Shown: positions 34,263 through 45,400 of the stretch, one piece after another
Numbering within the stretch: the first letter of the stretch is position 1
Layout of the letters: every line of letters starts with the position of its first letter
DNA from: Gordionus sp. m RMFG-2023
Taxonomy: Eukaryota; Nematomorpha; Gordioida; Chordodea; Parachordodidae
Assembly: GCF_954871325.1 (NCBI RefSeq)
Contig: NC_088776.1
Location: 41,806,569 to 41,870,568 of the forward strand
DNA: 64,000 nt
Direction: 5' to 3'
Position numbers and translations under genes: made by a program
The notes under the pieces: model-generated
Told to the model about the DNA's origin: nothing
Databases searched by the model: none
The model's input: only the letters and a program-made list of their open reading frames with translations

Positions 34263-35826
34263 GCTCTATTGAAAATAATAAGGATGATGTAAATACACCA
34301 GGTCAAAATAACATTTAATATAAAAAATATTTAAAATTAATAGCTAACTATTTTTATTTTAGAATTTAAAATTAAACACCTAGTCATAGTTTTAACTAAA
34401 TTAAAATTGCCAGTACAAACCACTTTGGGTAATTTATTATTTTAAATAATTTTGGCTAACCAAAATATTTTGACATTTATAAGATATACCCAAACGTAGG
34501 AGGGAAGAAAATGATCTTGATACACTCTTTTATATGCCCAAAGACCATATAAAATCACTACCTAGTACAAGTAATATAATCTATTAAGATTTAAATATTT
34601 TTTATTATAGATTTAGATATATCAAGTATTACATTTAATAAAAATGATGATAGTCAACAAAATGAACACACCAAATCATTAATTAATATAGAAAATCAAA
34701 ATTTTAATGTGAACTTGATACCATAAGCAACAATTTACCACCCACATCAGGTATTTTATAATGACCTTATTTAAATGAATCACTAATTAATATAGAAAAT
34801 CAAAATTTTAATGATGAACTTGATACCATAAGCAACAATTTACCACCCACATCAGGTATTTTATAATGACCTTATTTAAATGAATCACCAATTAATATAG
34901 AAAATCAGAATTTTAATGATGAACTTGATACCATAAGCAACAATTTACCACTCACCTCAGGTATTTTATGAACTTATATGACCTTATTTAAATGTATTCA
35001 TTTAAATTTTAGAAATACCTAGATACTCTATAAAAAATTATGATAAAAATAAGCTAAATACACTTGATCACTTCAAATCTCTACCTAGTAAAAGTAATGT
35101 TAACTATTACCTTTAAATATTTATATCATAATTTTAGGTATATCAAGTATCATATTGAAGAAGAATGATAGTAGTCAACAAAATATTATAGGCTGTATCA
35201 ATTTAGAATTTAAAGGTTATCTAATATGTTGTTTTATTTTATTTATTTTATAGGAATATCTCAATTAATATTCACACCAAGGGGTAAAAAAAATAGTGAT
35301 AACAAACAAAAAAATACACTAAGTCACAACAAATCACTATCTAATAAATGTAATGTAATCAATTACTTATTAATATTTACATTAAAATTTTAGATATATC
35401 TAAAAAATCTAGGGAGAATTTAAATGGAAATGAAGTTCCACTCATGTCAGGTATTAGTCTTATTTAAATTATATTTATTTAAAATCTTAGCAATTCCCAC
35501 ATACTCCAGAAACCTAAGGGTTAATAGAAAACCAATTATACTAGATCATTTAGAACCATCACCTACTACAAGTGATATAGTCTATTACTTTATACTTATA
35601 ATAATCAAAAGTTGGTTCCAAAGCTAACATGTCATCTATGATTATTAGCCTAGGTTTCTCAATATTAATTTTAAACATCTATCATATATTGGTAAAAAAA
35701 TATTGCCAACACAATTTTGATTTTTTCACTTTGAAGAATATCGACTTAAATTTACAGTTTAAAAAAAACATTTATTTTTTAATCTATATTTTTAATGTGT
35801 TTACTAATTATAAAATATATTTATAA
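34263..35826 (+). CDS. Modular mini-exon gene, predicted repeat-bearing membrane protein
   Basis: Unknown family. Twelve candidate exons are bounded by ag…gt: 34263-34301, 34363-34428, 34484-34570, 34611-34750, 34796-34855, 34901-34960, 35013-35093, 35138-35215, 35254-35349, 35394-35450, 35491-35571 and 35612-35826. All internal ones start and end in phase 1. All are multiples of three except 34611-34750, which is one base short (a missing a in aatgtgaac against aatgatgaac). Two modules alternate. One type starts IP or IS and ends KSLPSxS, for example IPRYSIKNYDKNKLNTLDHF. The other has ISSI..KND..QQ or ends ELDTISNNLPPTSG. The last exon encodes a membrane segment. Introns are about 40-60 bp. 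The start exon is unresolved, perhaps in the upstream 300-bp repeats. The frameshift may mark decay, unless that exon is skipped. Splice calls are inference from sequence only. Confidence 0.55.
34751..34960 (+). repeat. 105-bp tandem exon-plus-intron duplication
   Basis: gtattttataatgacc…aattaatatag then aaaatcaaaattttaatgat…acatcag recurs with few changes, duplicating a 60-bp exon together with its intron. The acceptor is created inside what is plain exon in the first copy (34611-34750). Confidence 0.8.
35612..35826 (+). CDS. Terminal exon with transmembrane segment
   Basis: After acceptor …caaaag, the phase-1 frame reads GSKANMSSM followed by IISLGFSILILNIYHILV, a hydrophobic span long enough to cross a membrane. 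A basic, aromatic tail follows (KKYCQHNFDFFTLKN…), ending at TAA. It is in the same frame as the preceding mini-exons when spliced, suggesting a single-pass protein with the repeats outside the cell or in the lumen. Confidence 0.5.
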
Positions 35827-36005
35827 TTAAGGCAATATAATATTTATAATTAAAGCAATTTATATGTGTAATACTAATATTTATAATTAAGGCAATATAA
35901 TATTTATAATTAAAGCAATATAATATTTATAATTAAAGCAATATAATATTTATAATTATAGCAATATAATATTTATAATTAAATCAATATAATATTTATA
36001 TTTTA
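35827..36005 (+). repeat. A+T minisatellite, 23-bp unit
   Basis: ataattaaagcaatataatattt repeats about six to seven times with small changes (ggc, tagc, atc variants). Confidence 0.8.
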
Positions 36006-36073
36006 AATAATCGCTTTTTATTTGTAAATAACTTCTAAAAGTATAATAAAATGAAACGTATATCAATAAAATT

Positions 36074-36130
36074 GTGTCAATGTGTTATTTTAATTAAAAT
36101 TATGTCAATGTGTTATTTTAATTAAAATTA
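36074..36130 (+). repeat. 28-bp tandem duplication
   Basis: tgtcaatgtgttattttaat then taaaatta occurs twice in direct succession. Confidence 0.75.
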
Positions 36131-36314
36131 GTGGTTAATGGCTCAATTTTAGCCGATATGGCTAACTCAATATATTAGCCAGAAAATTTTGCTCATGGAG
36201 ATACAAGTTTTATATTATTCGAGAAATCTCTAGGCTTGAACAATATTTTTTGGCAAAAATATTGAGTTAGCTGTTTATAAAAATCAGCTCAAGTCGAGCC
36301 GTTTAACAACACTA
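36129..36314. mobile_element. Small hAT-type MITE with 8-bp TSD
   Basis: Ends tagtggttaatggctcaa and (reverse complement) tagtgttgttaaacggctcg, flanked by attaaaat at 36121-36128 and 36315-36322. A related terminus lies at 47889. Nested inside the 33256-36497 element. Confidence 0.75.
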
Positions 36315-36381
36315 ATTAAAATAATTAATAATTCTAGGACTTTTATATTATAAGAAAAACCAATATAATTTTTAAGATAAA

Positions 36382-36457
36382 CCCGGCCGAAGGCCGGGCA
36401 AAGGGCCGAAGGCCCGTAAAAGGGGGTCTGGGGGGCGAAGCCCCCCAGGCTTTTATA
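36382..36457. repeat. GC-rich hairpins near the hAT-like right end
   Basis: acccggccgaaggccggg, gggccgaaggccc and ggggggcgaagcccccc follow each other. Each can fold on itself. Equivalent hairpins sit next to the termini at 5765, 29420, 55435 and 59455. Confidence 0.7.
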
Positions 36458-36497
36458 TGTGGACCCCCTCTAAGGTAAATTCCTAGCTACGCCACTG

Positions 36498-36905
36498 GTC
36501 ATCACAATAGACTAGGTAGTCACAATAGATTAGGTAGTCACAATAGATTAGGTAGTCATCTCCATAGGTTAAGCAGTCTCCATAGGTTAAATAGTCATCA
36601 CAATAGATTAGGTAGTCACAATAGATAAGGTAGTCATAATAGGTAGTCATCTCCATAGGTTAAGCAGTCTCCATAGGTTAGATAGTCATCACAATAGGTA
36701 GTAAATTGGTAGTCATATAAATAGAGTCATCTCAATGGATTAAACAATCGTCACAATAGGAAGTCACCACAAAGGTAGTCATATAAATAGAGTCATCTCA
36801 ATGGATTAAGCAATCGTCACAATAGGTAGTCATATAAATCGAGTCATCTCAATGGATTAAACAATCGTCACAATAGGTAGTCAAATCAATAAATAAGGTA
36901 GTCAT
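36498..36905 (+). repeat. Minisatellite block 3 (main array)
   Basis: Mixed units of 18-36 bp built from gtagtca: tcacaataga(t/c)taggtag, tcatctccataggttaagcag, tctccataggttagatag and tcatctcaatggattaa-caatcg. Blocks 1 and 2 are parts of the same array separated by insertions and the inversion. Confidence 0.85.
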
Positions 36906-37640
36906 CAATTTCAAATTTAATTTAATTTATACTTTTTTATTTTAATTTTAGGCAAATTTTCTATATTTTATTCTTTTTTTTTTTACAAAAACGTAACAGG
37001 GCGCCATAAAAGAAACAAGAAGTTAACAAGTTATATTTATTCTAAAAAAAATTTTTTTTTTACCTTTTATAATTTTGTAAATTTGGATAAAATTTTGACT
37101 ATCGAAAAGAAAAGTCAAAAAAAATTTTATTTTGTCCTTTTATCATCTCCAATATCGAACGACGAATTTGATAAGTAATTCGTTTACTTTTTATTTTTAC
37201 AAAAGAAATCATGGTAAGGATATTTTTTTTAATTTTTTTTTTTAAACTTTTATCATTTAACTTTAATTTAAAACGAAAAACGTACCACCGTAACCGGGGC
37301 ACCATAAAAGAAATAAATATAAAACTAAAATAAACTATTTAAATTAATTCTCTTTAAATCAAATTTATTATATATTTTTTATAAAAAAGTTAATTTGAAC
37401 ATATTAAACAATCAACGTTAATATATTTTAAAAATAAACAATATTCAAATAAAACTAAAATTTATAATATAAGATTAACTATTCAAATTTAAGATTAATT
37501 CTTTAAATTTATTTAAATATATGATCAATCAACACATTATTAATGGGAAAATATGCGGTAGTTTTATCATGGCCTTTATAACAATACTTACGACCGTTTT
37601 ATGGTTGAGTTGACAATGTCGTTCATGATTCTATTTTAGA
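36906..37640. other. AT-rich DNA, no gene seen
   Basis: Only short frames, including a lysine-rich one on the minus strand (37305-37099) without any family signal. Two ggcgccataaaagaa / gggcaccataaaagaa boxes (37000, 37298) repeat. Confidence 0.4.
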
Positions 37641-37685
37641 GGGGGATTCCAAAACTGACACTTTGGCAGAAATATCATTTTGCGT

Positions 37686-37885
37686 TCTTCTTTTACCAGT
37701 AGCCCAAGGCCTCAGTTTTATCAGGACGCAATGGGTGTTGTACACTGCTTTGGTAATCCGTCATTATTCACTACTTTCACCTACAACCCTAAATGGGATG
37801 ATATTATACATTAATTATTTCCTATGCAGACGACTGCCCAGATTTATTTTGTCGCTTTTTCCATCAAACAAAAATTAAAATTTCA
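37686..37885 (+). pseudogene. Helitron Rep/helicase fragment
   Basis: In the frame of 37686 the sequence reads SSFTSSPRPQFYQDAMG, then VVHCFGNPSLFTTFTYNPKW and DDI. This is the conserved block of Helitron transposases whose relatives read 'SPRnm.q.YQDAMaiv...GkPdlFiTfTcNPkWpeI'. After a stop at 37817, another frame gives YADDCPDLFCRFFHQTKIK, matching the following 'dRPDlv.RvF..K' motif. The HUH nuclease and helicase parts are absent. A short, broken relic of the rolling-circle transposase. Confidence 0.75.
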
Positions 37886-38608
37886 TAAAGGATTTGCTCT
37901 TAATTTTATCAGACACACAAAATAATAGTTAATCCTCATCATTTTTTTAAAAAAATTACCTAAATTTATATGGCAATAAAAACGAATTTCTTAAAAAATA
38001 TATAAATAAATTGCATATAAGTTTCATTAGTATTGAATGGTATTTTTGTAATTTAAATAAATAGCATTTTTTTGTACTTAAAATAAAGATATAGATAGCC
38101 CTTATCAAATTTTTGATAAAAGGAGTTAACCCACTAATTGGTAAATCCGAGATTTCCCCTTCATGCGATGATAAATTATTTAGAAATTTAACTATCTCCG
38201 GGTTTGGGAAAAAGTTTTGAAAATTAATATGGGTTAGACTGGGATTGGAAAATATTCCTCAAGATTAATATTTGCTTGCACCTGACTTGGGAATATCTTT
38301 TACAAACTATTATTTGCTGGGCTAGGAAAAATTTTCAAAATACCTGGCTTTAAATTTTTTAATGTTAAATGTTAGTCTTATGTAATCAGTAATATATTTA
38401 CAAATAGTTTTGATATTAAGCTCATTTAAATATATTTAGACTCAAAAAATAGTTTCCACTCTTAGTCTTAATGGGCTGGACTCAATGACATTGGTTGGGC
38501 TTGACCTAAATGGGGAGGGAAGGGGGGTTTAAAAAAAATATAAATTGTATATGATTTTTAAATAAAAGGTAACATCTTTCTTAAAAAAACGAATAAAATT
38601 CTCATTCT
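37886..38608. other. AT-rich DNA between Helitron fragment and hairpin end
   Basis: Holds a segment (38190-38340, tatctccgggtttggg…) resembling 28810-28880 of the 28183-30760 element, supporting a family link. No other coding signal. Confidence 0.45.
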
Positions 38609-38636
38609 CCGTCATTTTTGACGGGCTCTCTACTAG
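38609..38636 (+). mobile_element. Helitron-like 3' terminus
   Basis: Hairpin ccgtcatttttgacgg, a short spacer, then ctactag before t. A stem-loop about 10 bp before a terminal CTAG followed by T is the classic Helitron 3' end. The same hairpin ends the element at 30760. Confidence 0.55.
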
Positions 38637-39183
38637 TATATATATAACGAAACTCCAACGGGGTGTTTCTTCACTTAATAGTTGCTAATTAATAAAATTG
38701 GTTAAAGCTCGATTACTTCCTAACAAATTATAGTGCACGTAGTTATCACTTATTCGTAGGCGCGTACTCTCAGATAGTCTCAATTTTTTTAATAATATTC
38801 CTTAGAAGAAATGATATAGATTATTTGATTCTTGAATTTAAAAATTAATACCAATAGCAACTTTACAAAATTTGATAAAGAAATAAAAACAATTTATTTT
38901 AATGTTGATTCCAACCTAGGGTTGAGCTATGATGTTCATCTAAAACCCTATTATAGGAACAGAATGAATTAAAATAGATACTCCAATCTATTATTAATTA
39001 GATCGGAAATAAATCTGGTAAATATTTTAGAAACAAAGGCAAATTCCGCTAATTTATAAATCTTATTCAAAAAAAATCAATTGCATTCCTTGAATTTCTT
39101 TATGTATGCATTTTTATTATATATTTTCCAGATCGATCGACTTCGGTAACGTAAAGCATTTACCTGATAAACATGAATTATAG
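38637..39183. other. Upstream region of the first visible LRWD1 exon
   Basis: No earlier LRWD1 exon could be recognised. An acceptor-like tattttccag at 39122-39131 opens the frame FGNVKHLPDKHEL, which then meets a TAG, so I do not use it. Confidence 0.35.
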
Positions 39184-39492
39184 TCACTTTTCATCTCATT
39201 TAAACATGTGAAAATGATCTTACCTCATTATAAACTTAGGCATCTTATAAGGTGTCATTCCTATCAAAATGATCCTGAAGATGATTATTCTCAGATATGG
39301 GATATTAAATTTGAGCCAGATATTGAAGATATAGGTACTAGAATTTATGGAAAGCGTTTAATACATAAAATTTTAGATAAAACAACATCTAAATGCGCAA
39401 TTGTTGGTCAAGATTATTTAAATATTGTTGACTGTGAAAATGGTAATATTGATATGAAATTTAAATGTCCGAAGAGAAACGATAAAGATGAA
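39184..39492 (+). CDS. LRWD1: LRWD1 exon a (first recognised)
   Basis: Encodes …LRHLIRCHSYQNDPEDDYSQ, IWDIKFEP and CAIVGQDYLNIVDCENGNI, the first propeller blade, ending KDE before gttttt. The 3' boundary fits the next exon in phase 0. The 5' boundary is uncertain (aattatag at 39183, or aaacttag at about 39238). Confidence 0.75.
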
Positions 39493-42400
39493 GTTTTTTT
39501 TAAAACTCTTAACATGAATATTTAAGTTAAATTTAAAATTAAAACTATTTATAAAATAACATATATAAAAACTATTAAGATAATACTATAAAGACTAAAT
39601 TTAAAAGAATTTATAATTAGTTATAGATTTAATAATTGAATTCCAAAAAAGAAACCATAATTATATCTAAAAATTTTAATTTTTTATAAATAAAAATTCC
39701 TTGACCTTGTTTCAGTGTCTAATTTTGCCACCTATATTTTATAAAAGCTTGAATTTTATTGGTAAAAAGAGCCATTGATGTATGTGAATATAGGAATAAA
39801 AAGGACATTGTTATGATCTTTACTAGCTGATAGCCAGTCAAGAATGATGAGGAATCCGAATTTTCTCCTTTATTTAATGATGGATAAATAATAAATTTTA
39901 CCTTTATTTGATGTATGAATCAGAAATTTTCCAATCTTATGAGGTGTGATTCAGAAATTTATATTTATTTAAATAAGGGGTTATCTAAAATTTCCCATTA
40001 TTTTTGATAAAATATGCATATGATGTATATATTTAGTTTATGTGCACAATAAAAAATCTTTTAAAATAAGTTTCTATTCATTTTTATTTGTACCAGAAGA
40101 GTTTTGTTTCTTTTAACAATTTTTTTACATCCAGATGTGATGGTTTTCATCCTTCTCAAATTTCGTATAAAATCTTAAATTTCAAGCAAATTTTAAAAAA
40201 ACATATTCTTAACAAAGCCATTATCTGCTTCCATGATAACAATTACATTGATTTATTGAGTTGGAAAATTACAGACCTATGATATTTCATAAAAGTGATA
40301 ATACATAAAACATGGCTCAAAATTATAAATAGTTGTCTATTTTCTAATTTATCCATCAATAAGAGGAGAATTTTTGTTTCATCCATCATCAAATTAAGGA
40401 GAAAATTGTAATTCTTTGTCAATCTTGATGATCTATTAGCTAGTAATCATAAATGCAAATGTTTACTTATGCGTAAAAATTACCTTATTAAAAGATATAA
40501 TTGTATAAAATTTAAATATTTATTAAATTGGGGGATTGGATCCTTCCTTAAGAGTTTTATTAATAGAAGGCACAAAGCACTCCTTGGTCAATTGTTCTCC
40601 AGAGTTTTGAGTAAGTTTGCATAAATTTTAATTTTTTGTCAATCTTGATGATCTAGCTGCTGCTAGTAATCAAATAAATGTAAATGTTTACTTATGCATA
40701 AAAATTACCTTATTAAAAGATATATAATTGTATAAAATTCAAATATTTATTAGATTGTGGGATTGGATCCTTCTTTAAGGGTTTTCAATAATAGAAAGCA
40801 CGAAGCACTCCGTAAATTTTTCTCTAGAGTTTGAGTAAGTTTGTATCTTCTTATGACATGGATCCATTCTTCAATAAGATCTTTATTGTAAGAAAATATA
40901 TTTGATAATTTAAACATTGATACTGTGAAATCTAAATTCTAACCCTCTGATGAATTGGCTAGGCTATATTTCTTAATTTGATAAATTTCCATTTATTGAT
41001 AATTTATCTAAATGTGAGGCACCTTGAGTATACAATGTAAATATTTATTAAAATAAAATCATCTGTAACATAATTACCAATATCTTTAACATCTTCTGGT
41101 GAGGTATCTTGGGTATTATATAAAATCATCTCCATTAAAAATAAAATATAAAATCTAGCATCACATGATAGAAATTAAATTATTATTGCTTAACATTTGC
41201 ATGATGATTTTTTATTGGGCGAATAATTTTTAAAAGATTACTGTTGGCTAAATTTGATTTATGTTGTGACATGGCCTATATATATTATAGATATTTTTTA
41301 ATTTTTTGGGTTAGTGGATTGATGTTGATGCTTGGCATGCAGACACACAAGTATATTCTCATATTAATGATTTGCTAAGGGATAGTTGTCATATATCAGG
41401 CCTTAATTCATCTAAGTTTTTATGTTATTTTATAAATAGTTTTAATAAATAGTAAAAAAAAATTAACATATTTGGTTTTATTATTAAATATGAATAAATA
41501 TATAATGTTCATTTATTGGAATTCATATGATAAAATTTTATGCAGGATTTAATTTTTTAAAAAATATTTGCCTGTAATTTTATTAGGAATTATATACTCT
41601 CTGCTGGTCAACTGTTCAATATAAGGAAAATATGACACAATATACTAATATACTGGCAATGGCAGGTGCACTAAACCATTTAATTTATTATCATTATAAA
41701 ATAGGTAAACTTAGAAGTATTTATTTAATCCAGCCATCTCAATTATCATGGTATGAAAACCTAAGAGGGCATAAGGGTCCAATAAAGGCTCTCACTTTTC
41801 ATCCTATCAAACATAATTGGCTTTTCAGTACTACTTAAATTTTTGAAATTTATTATAAACAATATCTTTAATTTGATTATTATAATTAAATAACAATCAT
41901 TATATATTATATTTGGTTAAGTAATCACCAATTTTTTTTTAACTAAGGCTAAACCATAGCTTTTTTGGCAAAGACTAATCCCAAGCCCAGTGCTGTGCCA
42001 AAATATTGGCCCTTGGGAAAGAATGGAGATTTGTTGGAAAACATGATAAGGGATGTGCCTTTAGACTTAGGGTATGTTTCATGCCATGTCATTCAGTCTC
42101 CATTTCATATACTGGTTTTAAATTATAATTATAGGTTTACTACCCCTCCACTTTTTATACCACCCTTAGACAAGGCCTAACTAAGCCTGGTGGATTGCCA
42201 ATCCAATTCTTTTGACTAAGACTAAGCCGACATCCACATTTGAGTGCAAATGCAAAACTGGCTAAGTAAAATCTCGCTGATTATTTGCTAGCAAAATGGC
42301 AATCATATTTGAACACAAAATTTTTATTTTTTTATGAGATATATTTAGTATATTAAAAATCAATGTATAAACAAAAAAATGAAGGAGAATTTTATGTTCT

Positions 42401-45400
42401 TTATCCATGGATATTAATGAAATTTTATAATGTCTAAACAATATTATGCTGGAATAATTATCTATTAACAATATGTTAATTCAATTATTTAATTAAATAA
42501 TATATGTAAATTTATCATAAATAATTATTTTAAATGTATATATTTCTTTAAATATATCTATTTTATTAATTCAATTATAAATTTGAAACTCTATGATATT
42601 AATACTAGTGGTCTGCATCGGGCCTAATTTTTCAAGCCCGGCCTGGCCCGAAATTCTTTTAAAAAAATTTTGCCGGCCTGCTCAGTCCGAATTTATTTAA
42701 ATATAATTAATTTTTATAATTACTCAAAGTAAACGATATATGTTATATGGGGTCTACTTTCTATAAATAAAACCACATATTTTTATTTTACATAAAAAAT
42801 TCAACATAAAATTGATAAATTTAGATGTATTTTAAAAAATTTCTAAGGCCCGACCCAACTCTGCCCAAATTTTCTTAAAAAATATTAGGCCCGGCCTGGG
42901 CCTACTTTTGCACTAATTAATACACTTAAAAATGAAAATACAAATTCTTAATTTTGTTAAAAAAGGAACCATAATTATATCTAAAGATTTCTATTTGAAT
43001 TTTTTGACGAATATATAAAAATTCCTTTGCTTTGTTTGTAAAATGATGAATTTTGCTCTCAGGAAAGAACAAAAGAAATAAAGTTTCAAAAACTTATAGG
43101 TTAAGAGCTAAGAATGGCCGTTTTTGTTGAATAAAAAGGAATGAGATTTTTGTATTTATTGATCTTATTTGTTTTGCTTGGGTTAGTGGATTAATGTTTG
43201 AGAGAAATGATTTGCCGAGGGTCCAACTTATAGTTGTCATTAGTCATCTACATCGAGTCTAATTTTTCAAGCCTGTTATAGCCCGGCCCGATCCTGAAGA
43301 AATTTTTTTATTTGTCCCGAAAAGCCCGACCAGAAAATAAATTATTTGTCCGCCCGGCCCTTCCCGAATTTATTTAAATATAGAAAAATTTCGTTTTTTT
43401 ATTATTGTATAAAAAATATACTATAAATAAAAAAATATTACCCCCTTGTTTCTTGCAAGAATTTTAAAATATGTATTTATTTGACAAAATGTAATGATAT
43501 CATATTTAAAAATTAAGCCCAGCCCGACCAGAATTTTTTAAAAAATATTAGGCCCGAACCGAAATAATTTTTTTAAATAGACCAAGCCCGGCATGAAATT
43601 CTTTCGGGCCGGGTACGGGGGCCGTGATTTGCAGATCTCTAGTTGTCATACCACCAGGTCTTAAGATATCTACGTAAGATAAATTTATGAACTCAGGATG
43701 ATTCGGAATCTGGGCAGCTGTTAAATCTCGATTTATTGCATGATTTGTTGCTGTGTGGTATTGGTGTCGCTTTTAACTGTATATAAATTGAGGGCGGGAA
43801 CTGGTGATTTGCATTTGATACAGGCATGCGGCTATACGATGTCACAACCTAGACGTAAACCAATGGAAATTCTGACAGTTTGGTCTCCATTAGCTAGTAA
43901 AAGCAAGTCTGAAAACTTCATAATATTTTTATAATTTTTCACAACATTGAGTACATTTTATGCCGTTTACCGGCACATCAAAACTTATTTTCAAGCGTAA
44001 ATGTCTATACATACCAAAATTTGCATATTTTCCGTTCATCGTCCTTTTTCAAAAACAACAAATTCTAGCCAAAATTCAGGACAAATTCAAAATATTTTTG
44101 GAAAACATTTTAATCATTAAATACCCACTTAATTGGTCACTCGCTCAGTTATCTTCTAAATTGGGTTGTCGACTATTTTGCTATCAATCTATTATCTTTA
44201 GCTTCATTTTTATGATCCAGATTAACAAACAACTCAATGATCTCAGGCTTTATATGACCCTCCGATCGTTTATTAGTTGGAGCTACTAGCGTTGCTAGGG
44301 GGCACGGGGGCTCAGCCCCTTATGTGCATCTTCACTCCCCTTAAACATCAACATCAATCCACTAATCCAAGCAGAAACAAAAAAGATCAATAACATCCCT
44401 TTTATTCCAATAGTTACTTTTACAAACGACCATCCTGTAAGTTTTTAAAAATTTTAATATAATTTTATTTGTAATATCTATTAATTAGACCAATAATTTG
44501 ATTTGTTTTATAACATTTCCATATTATGTAAAAACATTTTTATATATGGTTATTTTACTTTCCGTAATTATTGTAAAATCATTTTGATATAATTTTAAAA
44601 AATTATATTATTAATAATAAAAGTTTTAAAAAGTTAAAAATGTGAAAGTTTTAAAGTTTTCGAATATAGTCTTATGTTTTGGACGCAAGTTGAAGTAGGA
44701 GAATGAGAATTAAAGTATTATGCTAAGTGGTAAAAATATGATATTTGGATAATTTTCACCATTTTTCCTCGTTCGATGAATTGGAGCATTATCCATTATT
44801 AGCAATGAAAAATTATATATAATTTATCGAGGTATATTTTGAATTTTATGGCAATGAAAGCCTCATCTATAATTATGAATTTTTTCAATCCACTTATTCC
44901 TTTTGTGCATAGGACTTGTATATTTTTCCTTTGGAAGGGAGTGACTTAACAGATGGTCTATATTCCAAGGGTGCCCACTTATAGTGCGAAATAATGTCGA
45001 TATTAAAACCTGCCACTTTCAGGAAGAATACATTTTCTAAAGAAATATTTTTTCTCTTGTCACAATATTCCTTTCGAATTTGAATTACATCTAGAGCGCT
45101 TCTTCTATCGGGTTCTTTCCCAATCCTTTTCCTACTCTAACTTATTAATTCAATACATTTTGATATGGCCGACTCGCTCATTCTTAGATATGGCGGTTAT
45201 GTTCTAATTTTTGGTGATGTAGCCGTTATTACCAACAATACAGTTATCGAATAATTAGATAAAGGGCCATCGTAATATTTGGAGAAAGCTTCCCGCTCAA
45301 AACGATAAACTAAATATTTAAATCATGGATAATTGTCTTTGTATTGGGCTGCATCAAATGGTTTGCTCCATATTTTAGCCAATTTAATTTTTGCTTCCCA

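Larger units (their letters stand above)
33256..36497 (+). mobile_element. hAT-like TIR element (3.2 kb) with 8-bp TSD, carrying a modular gene
   Basis: Left end cagtggcgtagctacgggg; right end, reverse-complemented, cagtggcgtagctaggaatt. The exact duplication gtcatcac is at 33248-33255 and 36498-36505. Subterminal G/C hairpins occur at both ends. It lacks any transposase similarity. It contains three copies of a ~300-bp unit, a series of mini-exons, A+T minisatellites and a nested MITE (36129-36314). It is non-autonomous and must have been moved by another hAT transposase. Confidence 0.85.

Noticed and set aside
36498-36905. CRISPR-like regular repeats
   Set aside because: Units vary in length, have no unique spacers of constant size, and the setting is eukaryotic; it is a minisatellite.
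37663-37878. 71-codon open frame as a real protein
   Set aside because: It is the wrong frame; the conserved Helitron motif is in the neighbouring frame.
39132-39183. FGNVKHLPDKHEL as the start of LRWD1 exon a
   Set aside because: An in-frame TAG separates it from the conserved part.
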